From contig JAQTUF010000015.1 in assembly GCA_028710865.1 (NCBI GenBank), forward strand, positions 1-16,226: DNA of 16,226 nucleotides. Reading direction: 5' to 3'. Below the pieces are notes generated by a model that made no database searches, was not told where the DNA came from, and worked only from the letters and a program-made list of their open reading frames with translations. Within the stretch, counting starts at the first letter, position 1; every line of letters starts with the position of its first letter. The position numbers were made by a program, and so were the translations under genes. This DNA comes from Candidatus Shapirobacteria bacterium (GTDB lineage Bacteria > Patescibacteria > Microgenomatia > UBA12405). Shown here one piece after another: positions 1 through 7,350 of this stretch.

Positions 1-2
1 TA

Positions 3-161
3 TTAGGGGTCTTACTTTTTCAAAATTTACACCTAAATATTTGGGTAAACTTTATAGGGTCGATTTTAATTGGGGCTTCAATTTATAGTCTTTGTGTTTT
101 CCTTTTTTCTAAAAAAGAGATTATTTGGTTTTGGGAACAACTCAAATGCGTCAGAAAATAA
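3..161 (+). CDS. Probable polysaccharide flippase (Wzx/MATE-like), C-terminal end only
   Basis: An open frame enters from the left edge and ends with TAA at 159-161, giving about 52 residues. It reads as a hydrophobic stretch (GSILIGASIYSLCVFLF), then a short charged tail, SKKEIIWFWEQLKCVRK. One last membrane helix followed by a cytoplasmic tail with a Lys/Glu-rich amphipathic helix is how many oligosaccharide flippases (Wzx-type, MOP superfamily) end, and a flippase would suit the glycosyltransferase genes that follow. The fragment holds no diagnostic motif, so the family call rests on the tail and on context. Its last 16 bases overlap the start of the next gene, which suggests translational coupling. 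Any multi-pass membrane protein with a basic tail remains possible. Confidence 0.45.
   Translation, partial: LGVLLFQNLHLNIWVNFIGSILIGASIYSLCVFLFSKKEIIWFWEQLKCVRK
146..161 (+). other. 16-base gene overlap, copy 1 of a near-identical junction motif
   Basis: ATGCGTCAGAAAATAA is both the start of the membrane protein gene (M-R-Q-K-I) and the end of the flippase-like gene (C-V-R-K-stop). It matches 14 of 16 bases of the junction at 7335-7350. Confidence 0.7.
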
Positions 162-1822
162 ACATTTCCTTGTTGTTATTAGTGATATTGTCGTCTGTCT
201 TAATTTCAATTACTATGTTTCGTAGTGGTCTTAAATATAGTTTTGGTCTTGGTTTTTGGGGACCAAATGGCCACGATGCTATTTGGCATCTTAGTCTTAT
301 TAATCAAGCTAGTCTTAAAGTTCCACCACAAAATCCCATATTCTCCGGAACTATTTTAACTAACTATCATTGGGGTTTTGACTTTCTAATTGCCCTTCTT
401 TCCAAAATCACCAATATTGACTCAAGTTTTCTTTATTTTCAGATTTTACCGCTAATTTTTGCCTTATTAATTGGTTTTTTATCTTACAAATTAGCCTTTC
501 TCTTAACTAAAAACAAAATTACCAGTTTATTTTTTGTTTTTTTGAACTATTTTGCTGGTTCTTTTGGGTGGTTAGTTACTTTGTTTCGTGATCATCAAAT
601 CGGAGGGGAATCTCTTTTTTGGTCGATGCAATCAGCTTCTATACTCTTAAATCCTCCCTATGCCTTGTCCATAATTTTATTATTAATTGGTCTTATTCTT
701 TGGTTAAAATATCAACCAAAGAATTCAGTATCATGGGCTATTGTAATTGGTCTGATATTTGGTCTAATTACTGGAATTAAAATATATGGGGCCATTCTAA
801 TTGGCCTAAGTCTTTCTTTATTTTTTATCCAAAATCTTTTCTCATCTAAAAAAACAATTAAATTCAACTTAGTTGTCTGCGTTACTACAGCCCTCATTTC
901 TTTTCTAATTCTTTTTGGATTGGGGGTTATCTCGACAAATCAACTAGAGTTTAAGCCATTTTGGTTTAATCATTCTCTGATAGAATCAGTTGACAAGCTT
1001 TATTGGCCTAAATTAGCCTCCTTCAGGCTTAATAAGAACAATATCTTTTTTCTCATTTTGATCGAAGTATTTTTAACTGGTGTCTTTTTAATTGGTAACT
1101 TAGGACTTAGATTTTTAGGGTTTTTTAGTTTTACTAAAAAAAATAATAAATCACCTAAAAATTTTAAAATTCTAATTCTTTATTTATTTTTAATTTCCTT
1201 TTTAATCCCATCATTCTTTGTTCAAAAAGGGACTGCTTGGAATACTATTCAATTCTTTTATTACTTTTTAATTTTTGCTAATTTTTACTTTGCCGTTTTT
1301 CTCTCTAAGCTTTGGCAAAAATATAAAATATTAAGTATAGTTTTGCTTTTATTGTCATCTGTCACCAGTTTTTCTACTCTCAAGGATTATTTTGGTAATC
1401 CTCCTCCAAGTGCTCTCCCAAATCCAGAGATCGAAGCTCTTAGTTTTCTTAAAAAACAACCATATGGCTATGTTTTAACTTATCCATACAATGCTTATGC
1501 TAAGGAAAACATGTCTACTCCCATTCCGCTTTATGCTTATGAAACAACTGCCTATGTCTCTGCTTTTAGTCAAAAACCAGTCTTTTTAGAAGACGAAATG
1601 AATTTAAACATTACTGGGTTTGATTGGAAAAATAGAAGAATAGAAGAGGAGAAGTTTTTTGATACCGACGACAAGTTTTTTACCAGAGGTTTTCTTTTAA
1701 ATAATCAAATTGACTATGTTTATCTTTTAAAAGACCAGAACTTTAAAGTTAGTATTGAGGATCTTCAAATCGACTCAATTTTCCAAAACGATGAAGTTAA
1801 AATTTTCAAAGTGAGAAAGTGA
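146..1822 (+). CDS. Multi-pass membrane protein with soluble C-terminal domain, possible GT-C glycosyltransferase
   Basis: This 558-residue protein has an N-terminal membrane helix (about 7-25), roughly nine to ten more hydrophobic segments up to residue 411, and a hydrophilic C-terminal domain (about 412-558) that should lie outside the membrane. The first loop holds NGHDAIWHL (41-49), with Asp44 and His48, and NYHWGFDF (73-80). An acidic motif in the first extracytoplasmic loop is where GT-C enzymes carry their catalytic acid, so a sugar-transferase role is plausible but not shown. The C-terminal domain contains YVSAFSQKPVFLED (470-483), which recalls tail domains of large GT-C-like membrane proteins. 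I chose ATG 146 because it gives a clean signal-anchor start and a 16-base overlap with the previous gene; a TTG at 125 is less likely. The gene ends in TGA. The GT-C assignment is inference; the membrane topology is clear. Confidence 0.7.
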   Translation: MRQKINISLLLLVILSSVLISITMFRSGLKYSFGLGFWGPNGHDAIWHLSLINQASLKVPPQNPIFSGTILTNYHWGFDFLIALLSKITNIDSSFLYFQILPLIFALLIGFLSYKLAFLLTKNKITSLFFVFLNYFAGSFGWLVTLFRDHQIGGESLFWSMQSASILLNPPYALSIILLLIGLILWLKYQPKNSVSWAIVIGLIFGLITGIKIYGAILIGLSLSLFFIQNLFSSKKTIKFNLVVCVTTALISFLILFGLGVISTNQLEFKPFWFNHSLIESVDKLYWPKLASFRLNKNNIFFLILIEVFLTGVFLIGNLGLRFLGFFSFTKKNNKSPKNFKILILYLFLISFLIPSFFVQKGTAWNTIQFFYYFLIFANFYFAVFLSKLWQKYKILSIVLLLLSSVTSFSTLKDYFGNPPPSALPNPEIEALSFLKKQPYGYVLTYPYNAYAKENMSTPIPLYAYETTAYVSAFSQKPVFLEDEMNLNITGFDWKNRRIEEEKFFDTDDKFFTRGFLLNNQIDYVYLLKDQNFKVSIEDLQIDSIFQNDEVKIFKVRK

Positions 1823-1839
1823 TAAACTATACTCATTGC

Positions 1840-2775
1840 ATGAAATCAAAAAATCTAATTTCAGCTGTCATCAATGTTCGTAATGAAGCCGAAGATCTCT
1901 CAAAATGCCTTCGTTCTATCAAGGATTTTGCTGATGAAATCATTGTTGTTGATATGAAATCAACTGATGATAGTGTCAAAGTTGCTAAAAGTGTTGGGGC
2001 CAAAGTTTTTAGTCATAAACCCTTAAACTATGTTGAACCAGCCAGAAATTATGGATTAAGTAAGGCTACTGGTAAGTGGATTCTTTTACTTGATCCTGAC
2101 GAGACTTTAAATAAGACTCTTAAAAAAGATTTAAAAGCGATTACTCAAAGAAGTGATGTTAATTTCGTAAAAATTCCTCGCCAAAATATTATTTTTGGTA
2201 AATGGATAAAACATGCCAATTGTTGGCCTGATTATCTAATTCGTTTTTTTAAAAAAGGAACTGTCACTTGGCAGGATGAGATTCACAGTCAACCGGTTAC
2301 TAACGGTAGTGGCCTAACTCTTCTTGATTCAGATAAATTAGCCATCAAGCACGATAATTATCAATCTATCTCCCAATTTGTTACTAGAGCTCTTCGTTAT
2401 AGTAATATTCAAGCTAAAGAACTAAACTCTCAAGACTATAAATTAAAAATAAGTGATTTTATTCTTAAACCCGTCCAAGAATTCAATAGTCGTTTTTTCT
2501 TTGCTGAAGGATACAAAGATGGTTTTCACGGTCTAGTTTTTTGTTTACTGCAAGCTTTCGCTATTTCTCTGGTTTATATTCGTCTTTGGGAAATTCAGGG
2601 TAGTCAGGATAAACAAATATTAAAAGAGTCTTTTGTTTCTGCTAGTCAGGAAGCTACTTTTGAATATGATCATTGGTTTACAAAATTTTTTAATCAAGAA
2701 TATTCTCCCAATATTTTCAAAAGGTTTTTGATTAAAATTAGACATTGGTTTAACTACTTAACCAAAAATTTTTAA
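1840..2775 (+). CDS. Family 2 glycosyltransferase, WaaE/KdtX-like
   Basis: A 311-residue GT-A fold enzyme expected to transfer a sugar from a nucleotide donor on the cytoplasmic side. Visible landmarks are the N-terminal strand ISAVINVRNEAEDL (7-20), the nucleotide-binding Asp38 in VVDMKSTDD, PARNYG (67-72), the metal-binding DPDE (85-88), and the acceptor-side DEIH (146-149) with candidate base Glu147. Residues about 224-253 form a hydrophobic or amphipathic segment ending in RLWEIQ, probably for membrane attachment. A GTG at 1819 would overlap the previous stop by four bases. I prefer ATG 1840 because it leaves the same six-residue lead before the first strand as in the paralog at 3690-4478. 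The sugar and acceptor cannot be read from the sequence. No Shine-Dalgarno is visible at ATG 1840. Confidence 0.9.
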   Translation: MKSKNLISAVINVRNEAEDLSKCLRSIKDFADEIIVVDMKSTDDSVKVAKSVGAKVFSHKPLNYVEPARNYGLSKATGKWILLLDPDETLNKTLKKDLKAITQRSDVNFVKIPRQNIIFGKWIKHANCWPDYLIRFFKKGTVTWQDEIHSQPVTNGSGLTLLDSDKLAIKHDNYQSISQFVTRALRYSNIQAKELNSQDYKLKISDFILKPVQEFNSRFFFAEGYKDGFHGLVFCLLQAFAISLVYIRLWEIQGSQDKQILKESFVSASQEATFEYDHWFTKFFNQEYSPNIFKRFLIKIRHWFNYLTKNF

Positions 2776-2781
2776 TATCTA

Positions 2782-3693
2782 ATGAAGTCAGTCGCTGTAA
2801 TTATTTTAAACTGGAAACAGGCTCAACTTACTGTTAATACTGTCGACTCTGTCTTAAAAGTAAAAAAAAATCCAAAATTTAAATACCAAATAATTTTGGT
2901 TGACAATGGGTCGCCAGACAATTCTTTGGAAATTTTCCAAAAAAAATATTCTAAAAATAAATTAATTACTATTCTTAATAGTGGATCCAATCTCGGTTTT
3001 TCTGGTGGTAATAATTTTGGAATTAATTTTGCTCTAAAGAACAACTTTGATTTTTTGATGCTATTAAATAATGATGTTCTAGTTGACCCTTCCTTTATTG
3101 AAAATTTATTCGCTGAAATTAATAACTACGATATCGTCGGCCCCAAAATTTATTTCGCTCCTGGGTTTGAATTTCATTATAATCGCTATCAAAAAAAAGA
3201 TAGAGGGAAAGTAATTTGGTCAGTCGGAGGTAAAATTGATTGGAATAATATTTATGGTAGCAATATAGGGATTGATGAGGTTGACTTTGGTCAATTCGAT
3301 CAGATAAATGAAAAAGTTGATTTTATTAGTGGTTGTTGCCTAATGGCAACCAATAAAGTTTTTAAAAAACTAAAGGGTCTCGACGAAAACTATTTTATGT
3401 ATTTTGAAGATGCTGACTTTTGTTATCGCGCCAAACTTCTTGGTTTTAAAATGGCTTATATTCCGAAGTCAAAAATTTGGCATATCAATTCTGGTTCTAC
3501 CAAAGGACCAGGTGATCTTCAAAATTATTTCATTACCCGCAATCGTCTTTATTTTGCTTTTAAGTATGCTAAATTAAGAACAAAATTTGCCCTTCTGCGT
3601 GAATCTTTCAGGTTTTTATTTTCTTCAAAATGGCAACGTCGAGGAGTTGTTGATTTTTATTTAAAAAAAATGGGTAAGGGGACTTGGCAATGA
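2782..3693 (+). CDS. Family 2 glycosyltransferase, WbbL-like (rhamnosyltransferase-type)
   Basis: A 303-residue protein with the full set of WbbL-type GT2 landmarks: AVIILNW at the start, Asp41 in LVDNGSPD, NLGFSGGNN (70-78), the metal-binding NND (96-98), the loop SGCCLMA (183-189), FEDADFCYR (208-216) with acidic Asp210 and Asp212, and WHINSGS (223-229) with His224. WbbL-like enzymes often transfer rhamnose or other deoxysugars to lipid-linked acceptors, but the donor is not predictable here. A basic C-terminal stretch (about 250-303) may contact the membrane. The gap to the previous gene is six bases and has no Shine-Dalgarno. The stop overlaps the next start as ATGA. It is one of three WbbL-like genes in the window. 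Confidence 0.92.
   Translation: MKSVAVIILNWKQAQLTVNTVDSVLKVKKNPKFKYQIILVDNGSPDNSLEIFQKKYSKNKLITILNSGSNLGFSGGNNFGINFALKNNFDFLMLLNNDVLVDPSFIENLFAEINNYDIVGPKIYFAPGFEFHYNRYQKKDRGKVIWSVGGKIDWNNIYGSNIGIDEVDFGQFDQINEKVDFISGCCLMATNKVFKKLKGLDENYFMYFEDADFCYRAKLLGFKMAYIPKSKIWHINSGSTKGPGDLQNYFITRNRLYFAFKYAKLRTKFALLRESFRFLFSSKWQRRGVVDFYLKKMGKGTWQ
3676..3681 (+). promoter_or_regulatory. Ribosome binding site supporting ATG 3690
   Basis: AAGGGG lies inside the end of the preceding gene, about eight bases before ATG 3690. It favours this ATG over the TTG at 3684, which would sit too close. Initiation here would act together with the ATGA stop-start overlap. Confidence 0.4.
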
Positions 3694-4478
3694 TTACCAA
3701 AGACCTTTCAATTATTATTTTGGCCGGGAATGAAGAAAAAGTAATTATTGATTGTTTGGAGTCCTGCAAATGGGCTCACGAGGTTATTTTAGTAGCTGCT
3801 AATTCCACAGACAACACTATCCAATTAGCCAAAAAAACTATTTCTAATATAAAAATTACTAAAACCTTTGACGAATACAATAAAAATTTTTGTAAGTGGA
3901 GAAATCTTGGTTTTAAAAAGAGTAGTCAGGAATGGCTTCTTTATATTGATGCCGACGAAAGAATTACATTAAGTTTAAAAAAAGAAATAATTAATATAAT
4001 TCAAAAAAAACAAAGTAAATTTACTCATTTTGCCATTCCTAGGGCTAATTTTTATTTAGGTAAAAGAGTTAGATATGGTGGATCTTATCCGGATTATGTC
4101 AAAAGACTTTTTAAAAGAAAAAATTTTAATGGCTATAAAGGTTTTTTGCATGAAGAACCAGTTGTCACCGGAGAATTGGGCTATTTAAAATCAGATTTAT
4201 TACACTATACTCATCGTGATCTTCATTCCATGCTCGAGAAAACATTAGTTTGGTCTGATATGGAAGCTATGGCCTTATACAAAGACGATCATCCTCCTGT
4301 CGTTTGGTGGCGCATTATTCGTATGATGATTACCAAGTTTTGGGAAAGGTTAATAAAGCAGAAGATGTGGAAGGATGGAACAGTCGGCTGGATTTCAGTT
4401 ATTTTTGAATCTTTTAATACTTTCTTAATTTATGCCAGACTTTGGGAAATTCAACAAAAGAAAAAAACAAGGTTTTGA
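3690..4478 (+). CDS. Family 2 glycosyltransferase, WaaE/KdtX-like, lacking the usual nucleotide-binding Asp
   Basis: This 262-residue GT2 enzyme is a paralog of the one at 1840-2775. They share the strand and N-E motif near residues 10-16, the metal site (DADE, 87-90, here), an acceptor-side His (FLHEE, 152-156), a YPDYVKRLF-type segment, and a C-terminal WKDG...RLWEIQ region (about 227-255) that is amphipathic and probably membrane-associated. The odd point is the first signature: family members normally read VVD.GSTD, whereas this one reads LVAANSTD, so the aspartate that contacts the nucleotide base or ribose is Ala36. The remaining landmarks look intact, so it may use a different donor or be impaired. 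ATG 3690 overlaps the preceding stop as ATGA; an AAGGGG sequence lies about eight bases upstream. A TTG at 3684 is also open but unlikely. Confidence 0.88.
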   Translation: MITKDLSIIILAGNEEKVIIDCLESCKWAHEVILVAANSTDNTIQLAKKTISNIKITKTFDEYNKNFCKWRNLGFKKSSQEWLLYIDADERITLSLKKEIINIIQKKQSKFTHFAIPRANFYLGKRVRYGGSYPDYVKRLFKRKNFNGYKGFLHEEPVVTGELGYLKSDLLHYTHRDLHSMLEKTLVWSDMEAMALYKDDHPPVVWWRIIRMMITKFWERLIKQKMWKDGTVGWISVIFESFNTFLIYARLWEIQQKKKTRF

Positions 4479-4493
4479 TGTATTATAAACTTA

Positions 4494-5681
4494 ATGATAA
4501 AAAAGGCCGCTATTTACGATCCTTATTTGGATACTCTTGGCGGCGGCGAAAGATATTGTCTCACAGTTGCCGAAATCCTTCTTAAACACAAATACAAAGT
4601 AGATATCTTTTGGTCAGGGGATCAGTCTCTCATCAAAAGAGCGGAAAAACGTTTTTCACTTAAACTCAAAAAAATTAATATTGTTGATGATATTTTTGGA
4701 GAAAAACCAAGAAGGTTAGAATTTTTAGAAAATAGTGAAAATTTACTCAAATTTATTAACAAAGCCATCAACCCTCATCGAATTCACTTTAAATTAAAAA
4801 ATATAACTAATAAAATTAAAAATACCCACAAATACGATATTCTCTTTTATCTTAGTGATGGCAGTACTCCCTTAATTTTTGCCAAGAAAAATTTTCTTCA
4901 TGTCCAAGTTCCTTTTGCTGTCAACAGACCTCTTTTCCGACAAATAATCGACAAGCCAAAAATGAAATTTATATCCAATGTAGTGTGTAATTCTGAATTT
5001 ACTGCTAAATTCCAAAAAAATATTTATAAAAATAAAGTTTTAATTTTATATCCACCAGTAGATATCGATAAATTTAAATCCGGTGAAGACAAAGAGAATA
5101 TAATTCTATCTGTTGGACGTTTTGATAATATTCTCAACGCTAAAAAACAAGACATTCTTATCGATGCTTTTAAGAAGTTAATAAAAGAGGAAAAAATAAA
5201 TGGCTGGAAATTAATATTGGCCGGAGGAAGTCTCTCGGATCCATCTAAGAACTCATATCTTCAATATCTTCAAAAAAAATCCAAAAAACTACCAATTGAA
5301 TTTTTAGTTAACCCATCCTTTGAGGAACTTCAAAAAACCTATTCTAAATCCAAAATTTATTGGCACGCTGCCGGTTTTAATGTCAATGAAAATCTTCACC
5401 CGGAGAATACTGAACATTTTGGAATTACTATTGTCGAAGCAATGGCTTCTGGTCTTGTTCCAATTGTTATTTCTAAAGGAGGGATACCAGAGATAATTGA
5501 AGACGGTACTGATGGCTTTCTCTGGAGTTCTCTTGAAGAACTAATTATGAAGACCAGGAACCTCATTAATAACCCTGAAAAAATGGAAATTATGGGTAAA
5601 CAAGCTTTACTAAATTGCCAAAGATTTTCTAAGGAAAATTTTGAAAAAAGCCTCCTTAGTATTTTTAAAATTAATCAATGA
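4494..5681 (+). CDS. Family 4 glycosyltransferase (group 1), ALG11-like
   Basis: A 395-residue retaining GT-B enzyme, expected in the cytoplasm or on the inner membrane face. The N-terminal domain begins with AAIYDPYLDTLGGGER, whose Gly-rich loop (16-20) is typical of ALG11-like mannosyltransferases. The linker carries ILYPPVD (184-190), and the C-terminal donor domain starts at SVGRFD (206-211). The EX7E signature is complete: Glu317 and Glu325 in EHFGITIVEAMASG. His301 in WHAAGF lies in the region before it, where ALG11 proteins also have a histidine. ALG11 adds alpha-1,2-mannose to a lipid-linked oligosaccharide, so a mannosyl or related transfer to a lipid carrier is a fair guess. The gene starts at ATG after a 15-base gap with no Shine-Dalgarno and ends in an ATGA overlap with the next gene. 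Confidence 0.93.
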   Translation: MIKKAAIYDPYLDTLGGGERYCLTVAEILLKHKYKVDIFWSGDQSLIKRAEKRFSLKLKKINIVDDIFGEKPRRLEFLENSENLLKFINKAINPHRIHFKLKNITNKIKNTHKYDILFYLSDGSTPLIFAKKNFLHVQVPFAVNRPLFRQIIDKPKMKFISNVVCNSEFTAKFQKNIYKNKVLILYPPVDIDKFKSGEDKENIILSVGRFDNILNAKKQDILIDAFKKLIKEEKINGWKLILAGGSLSDPSKNSYLQYLQKKSKKLPIEFLVNPSFEELQKTYSKSKIYWHAAGFNVNENLHPENTEHFGITIVEAMASGLVPIVISKGGIPEIIEDGTDGFLWSSLEELIMKTRNLINNPEKMEIMGKQALLNCQRFSKENFEKSLLSIFKINQ

Positions 5682-6556
5682 AAATTTCAGTTATTGTCAC
5701 CAATTGGAATGGTTTTCCTATTCTTCAAAAAAATTTGGAAAAAATAATTACTACTTCTCCTGAAGCCCAAGAAATAATTGTTGCTGATGATGCATCTGAA
5801 GATAAAAGTGTTGAATTTGTTAAAGAACTTCAAAAAAAATATTCTAAATTAAAATTAATTGCTCACAAAAAAAATCAGGGGTTTGGTGCTAATTCAAACG
5901 ATGCTGTTAATAAAAGCAAAGGAGATTTAGTTGTTTTACTTAACAACGATATTATTCCTCAAAAAAAGTATATTACTAATTCTTTAAAACACTTTAATAA
6001 TCCAAAAGTATTTGGAGTCGGTTTTGCTGAACTTGGTCATGAAAATTGGGCCAAAATTTTTTGGAAAGGAGGTTATCTACAACATCTTCCAGGAACAGAA
6101 AAACGGAAGGTTCATATTTCCGGCTGGGTGTCTGGGGGTAGTTCTATTGTTCGGAAAAGTATTTTTCAAAAATTAGGTGGTTTTGACCCTGTTTACGCTC
6201 CATTTTACTCCGAAGACCTAGATCTAGGCTACCGGGCCTGGAAATCAGGTTTTATTCTTCTTTGGGAACCAAAAAGTATTGTTATCCATCAACACGAGAC
6301 CACCATGTCAAAGTTCTCTCCCAATATTCTTAATTATGTCAAGGAGAGAAACAGACTTCTCAATACTTGGCGCAATATTACTGATCCAGAACTATTATTT
6401 TCAAATAAATTAGCTCTCTTGGGGAGAATTATTGCCGGACCAAATTATATAAAAATAATTCGTGCTGCCAAAAAACAACTAAGAAATTCTCCACCACCAA
6501 TTGTTTTTCCAAAACTAACCGATCAAGAGATATTTCAAAAATTCAAAAATAAATGA
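5678..6556 (+). CDS. Family 2 glycosyltransferase, WbbL-like
   Basis: A 292-residue GT-A enzyme. It opens with KISVIVTNWNG, followed by Asp37-Asp38 in VADDASED (where Asp replaces the more common Asn after the nucleotide-binding Asp), QGFGANSN (67-74), the metal site NND (89-91), SGGSSIVRK (152-160), SEDLDLGYRAW (178-188), and HQHE (204-207). The order matches WbbL-type enzymes. The C-terminal part (about 210-292) is basic and includes a hydrophobic patch, consistent with peripheral membrane binding. The start ATG overlaps the stop of the preceding GT4 gene and its own stop overlaps the next start, both as ATGA, so translation is likely coupled across three genes. No Shine-Dalgarno is visible. 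Donor and acceptor are unknown. Confidence 0.92.
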   Translation: MKISVIVTNWNGFPILQKNLEKIITTSPEAQEIIVADDASEDKSVEFVKELQKKYSKLKLIAHKKNQGFGANSNDAVNKSKGDLVVLLNNDIIPQKKYITNSLKHFNNPKVFGVGFAELGHENWAKIFWKGGYLQHLPGTEKRKVHISGWVSGGSSIVRKSIFQKLGGFDPVYAPFYSEDLDLGYRAWKSGFILLWEPKSIVIHQHETTMSKFSPNILNYVKERNRLLNTWRNITDPELLFSNKLALLGRIIAGPNYIKIIRAAKKQLRNSPPPIVFPKLTDQEIFQKFKNK

Positions 6557-7350
6557 AGCTTTCCATAATAATAGTTACTTGGAACACTGCCAAGATTACT
6601 AAAAAATGTGTCGATACCATAAATCAATATCTCCCTGGACAGGAAATAATTGTAGTTGACAATGGATCTAGTGATAATACCGTAAAAATCCTATCAAAGA
6701 TAAAAAATATCAAAATTATTGAAAATCATGCTAATCTAGGTTTTGCCAAAGCCAATAATATTGGTCTTAAGTATGCCACCTCAGAATATCTTCTTTTTAT
6801 GAATTCAGATATCGAATTATTAGATTCAACTATTATAGATATGGCTAAATATTTAAAACAGCATTCTAACATTGGTATTATTGGCCCAAAGTTTTTAAAT
6901 CCAGATCTTTCTCCTCAAGCTTCAGTCTTTCCAAAGCAATCGCTCATTAATGCCTTTAAAGAATTTTGGCTAAATCAGAAAACCTATTCTAAATATATTC
7001 CTAAAATTGACAAACCTGTCAAAGTTTGGGCTATTTCAGGTGGTTGTCTCCTTACTAAAAAATCTTTCTTTACTTCAATTGGCTCTTGGAATGAGAAATA
7101 TTTTTTCTATTTTGAAGATATGGATTTATCCCGAAAAGTTAATAAAGTAGGGAAGAGTGTTTTCTTTTTTCCTGGGTGCCAGGTAATTCATCGTCATGGT
7201 GCCAGTGGTAAAAAATTAGCCAATTCCCAAAACCAATGGCGTCGTCTTATTCCCGGAAGTAAAAAATACCACGGTATATTAGGGCATTATTTAATAAATT
7301 CAATAATTTGGTCAGGTCAAAAGTTTAAAAAAATATGTGGCAGAAAATAA
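6553..7350 (+). CDS. Family 2 glycosyltransferase, WbbL-like
   Basis: A 265-residue WbbL-type GT2 enzyme. Landmarks are LSIIIVTWN (3-11), Asp36 in VVDNGSSDNT, HANLGFAKANN (59-69), the metal site NSD (84-86), ISGGCLLTKK (161-170), FYFEDMDLSRKV (185-196) with Asp189 and Asp191, and VIHRHGASGK (211-220) with His213 and His215. It is shorter at the C-terminus than the other two WbbL-like enzymes in the window and ends in a basic tail, GQKFKKICGRK. The start overlaps the preceding stop as ATGA. The last 16 bases overlap the start of the next gene, and this overlap sequence nearly repeats the one at the left end of the window. The sugar specificity cannot be inferred. Confidence 0.92.
   Translation: MKLSIIIVTWNTAKITKKCVDTINQYLPGQEIIVVDNGSSDNTVKILSKIKNIKIIENHANLGFAKANNIGLKYATSEYLLFMNSDIELLDSTIIDMAKYLKQHSNIGIIGPKFLNPDLSPQASVFPKQSLINAFKEFWLNQKTYSKYIPKIDKPVKVWAISGGCLLTKKSFFTSIGSWNEKYFFYFEDMDLSRKVNKVGKSVFFFPGCQVIHRHGASGKKLANSQNQWRRLIPGSKKYHGILGHYLINSIIWSGQKFKKICGRK
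7335..7350 (+). other. 16-base gene overlap, copy 2 of a near-identical junction motif
   Basis: ATGTGGCAGAAAATAA is both the start of a GT39-like gene (M-W-Q-K-I) and the end of a WbbL-like gene (C-G-R-K-stop). It has the same overlap length and reading frames as the junction at 146-161, with two base differences. Confidence 0.7.

Noticed and set aside
712..897. Minus-strand open frame of 61 codons inside the membrane protein gene at 146-1822.
   Set aside because: It lies wholly within a better-supported gene, has no start context, and its translation shows no domain; the same applies to the short frames at 2823-3044, 9998-10204, 11997-12179, 12216-12428, 13506-13700 and 15022-15228.
2936..5870. 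Repeated AAAAAATATTCTAAA-type strings in the genes at 2782-3693 and 5678-6556 as a DNA repeat.
   Set aside because: They encode the same KKYSK segment in two paralogous GT2 proteins, so protein homology and low-complexity codons explain them.
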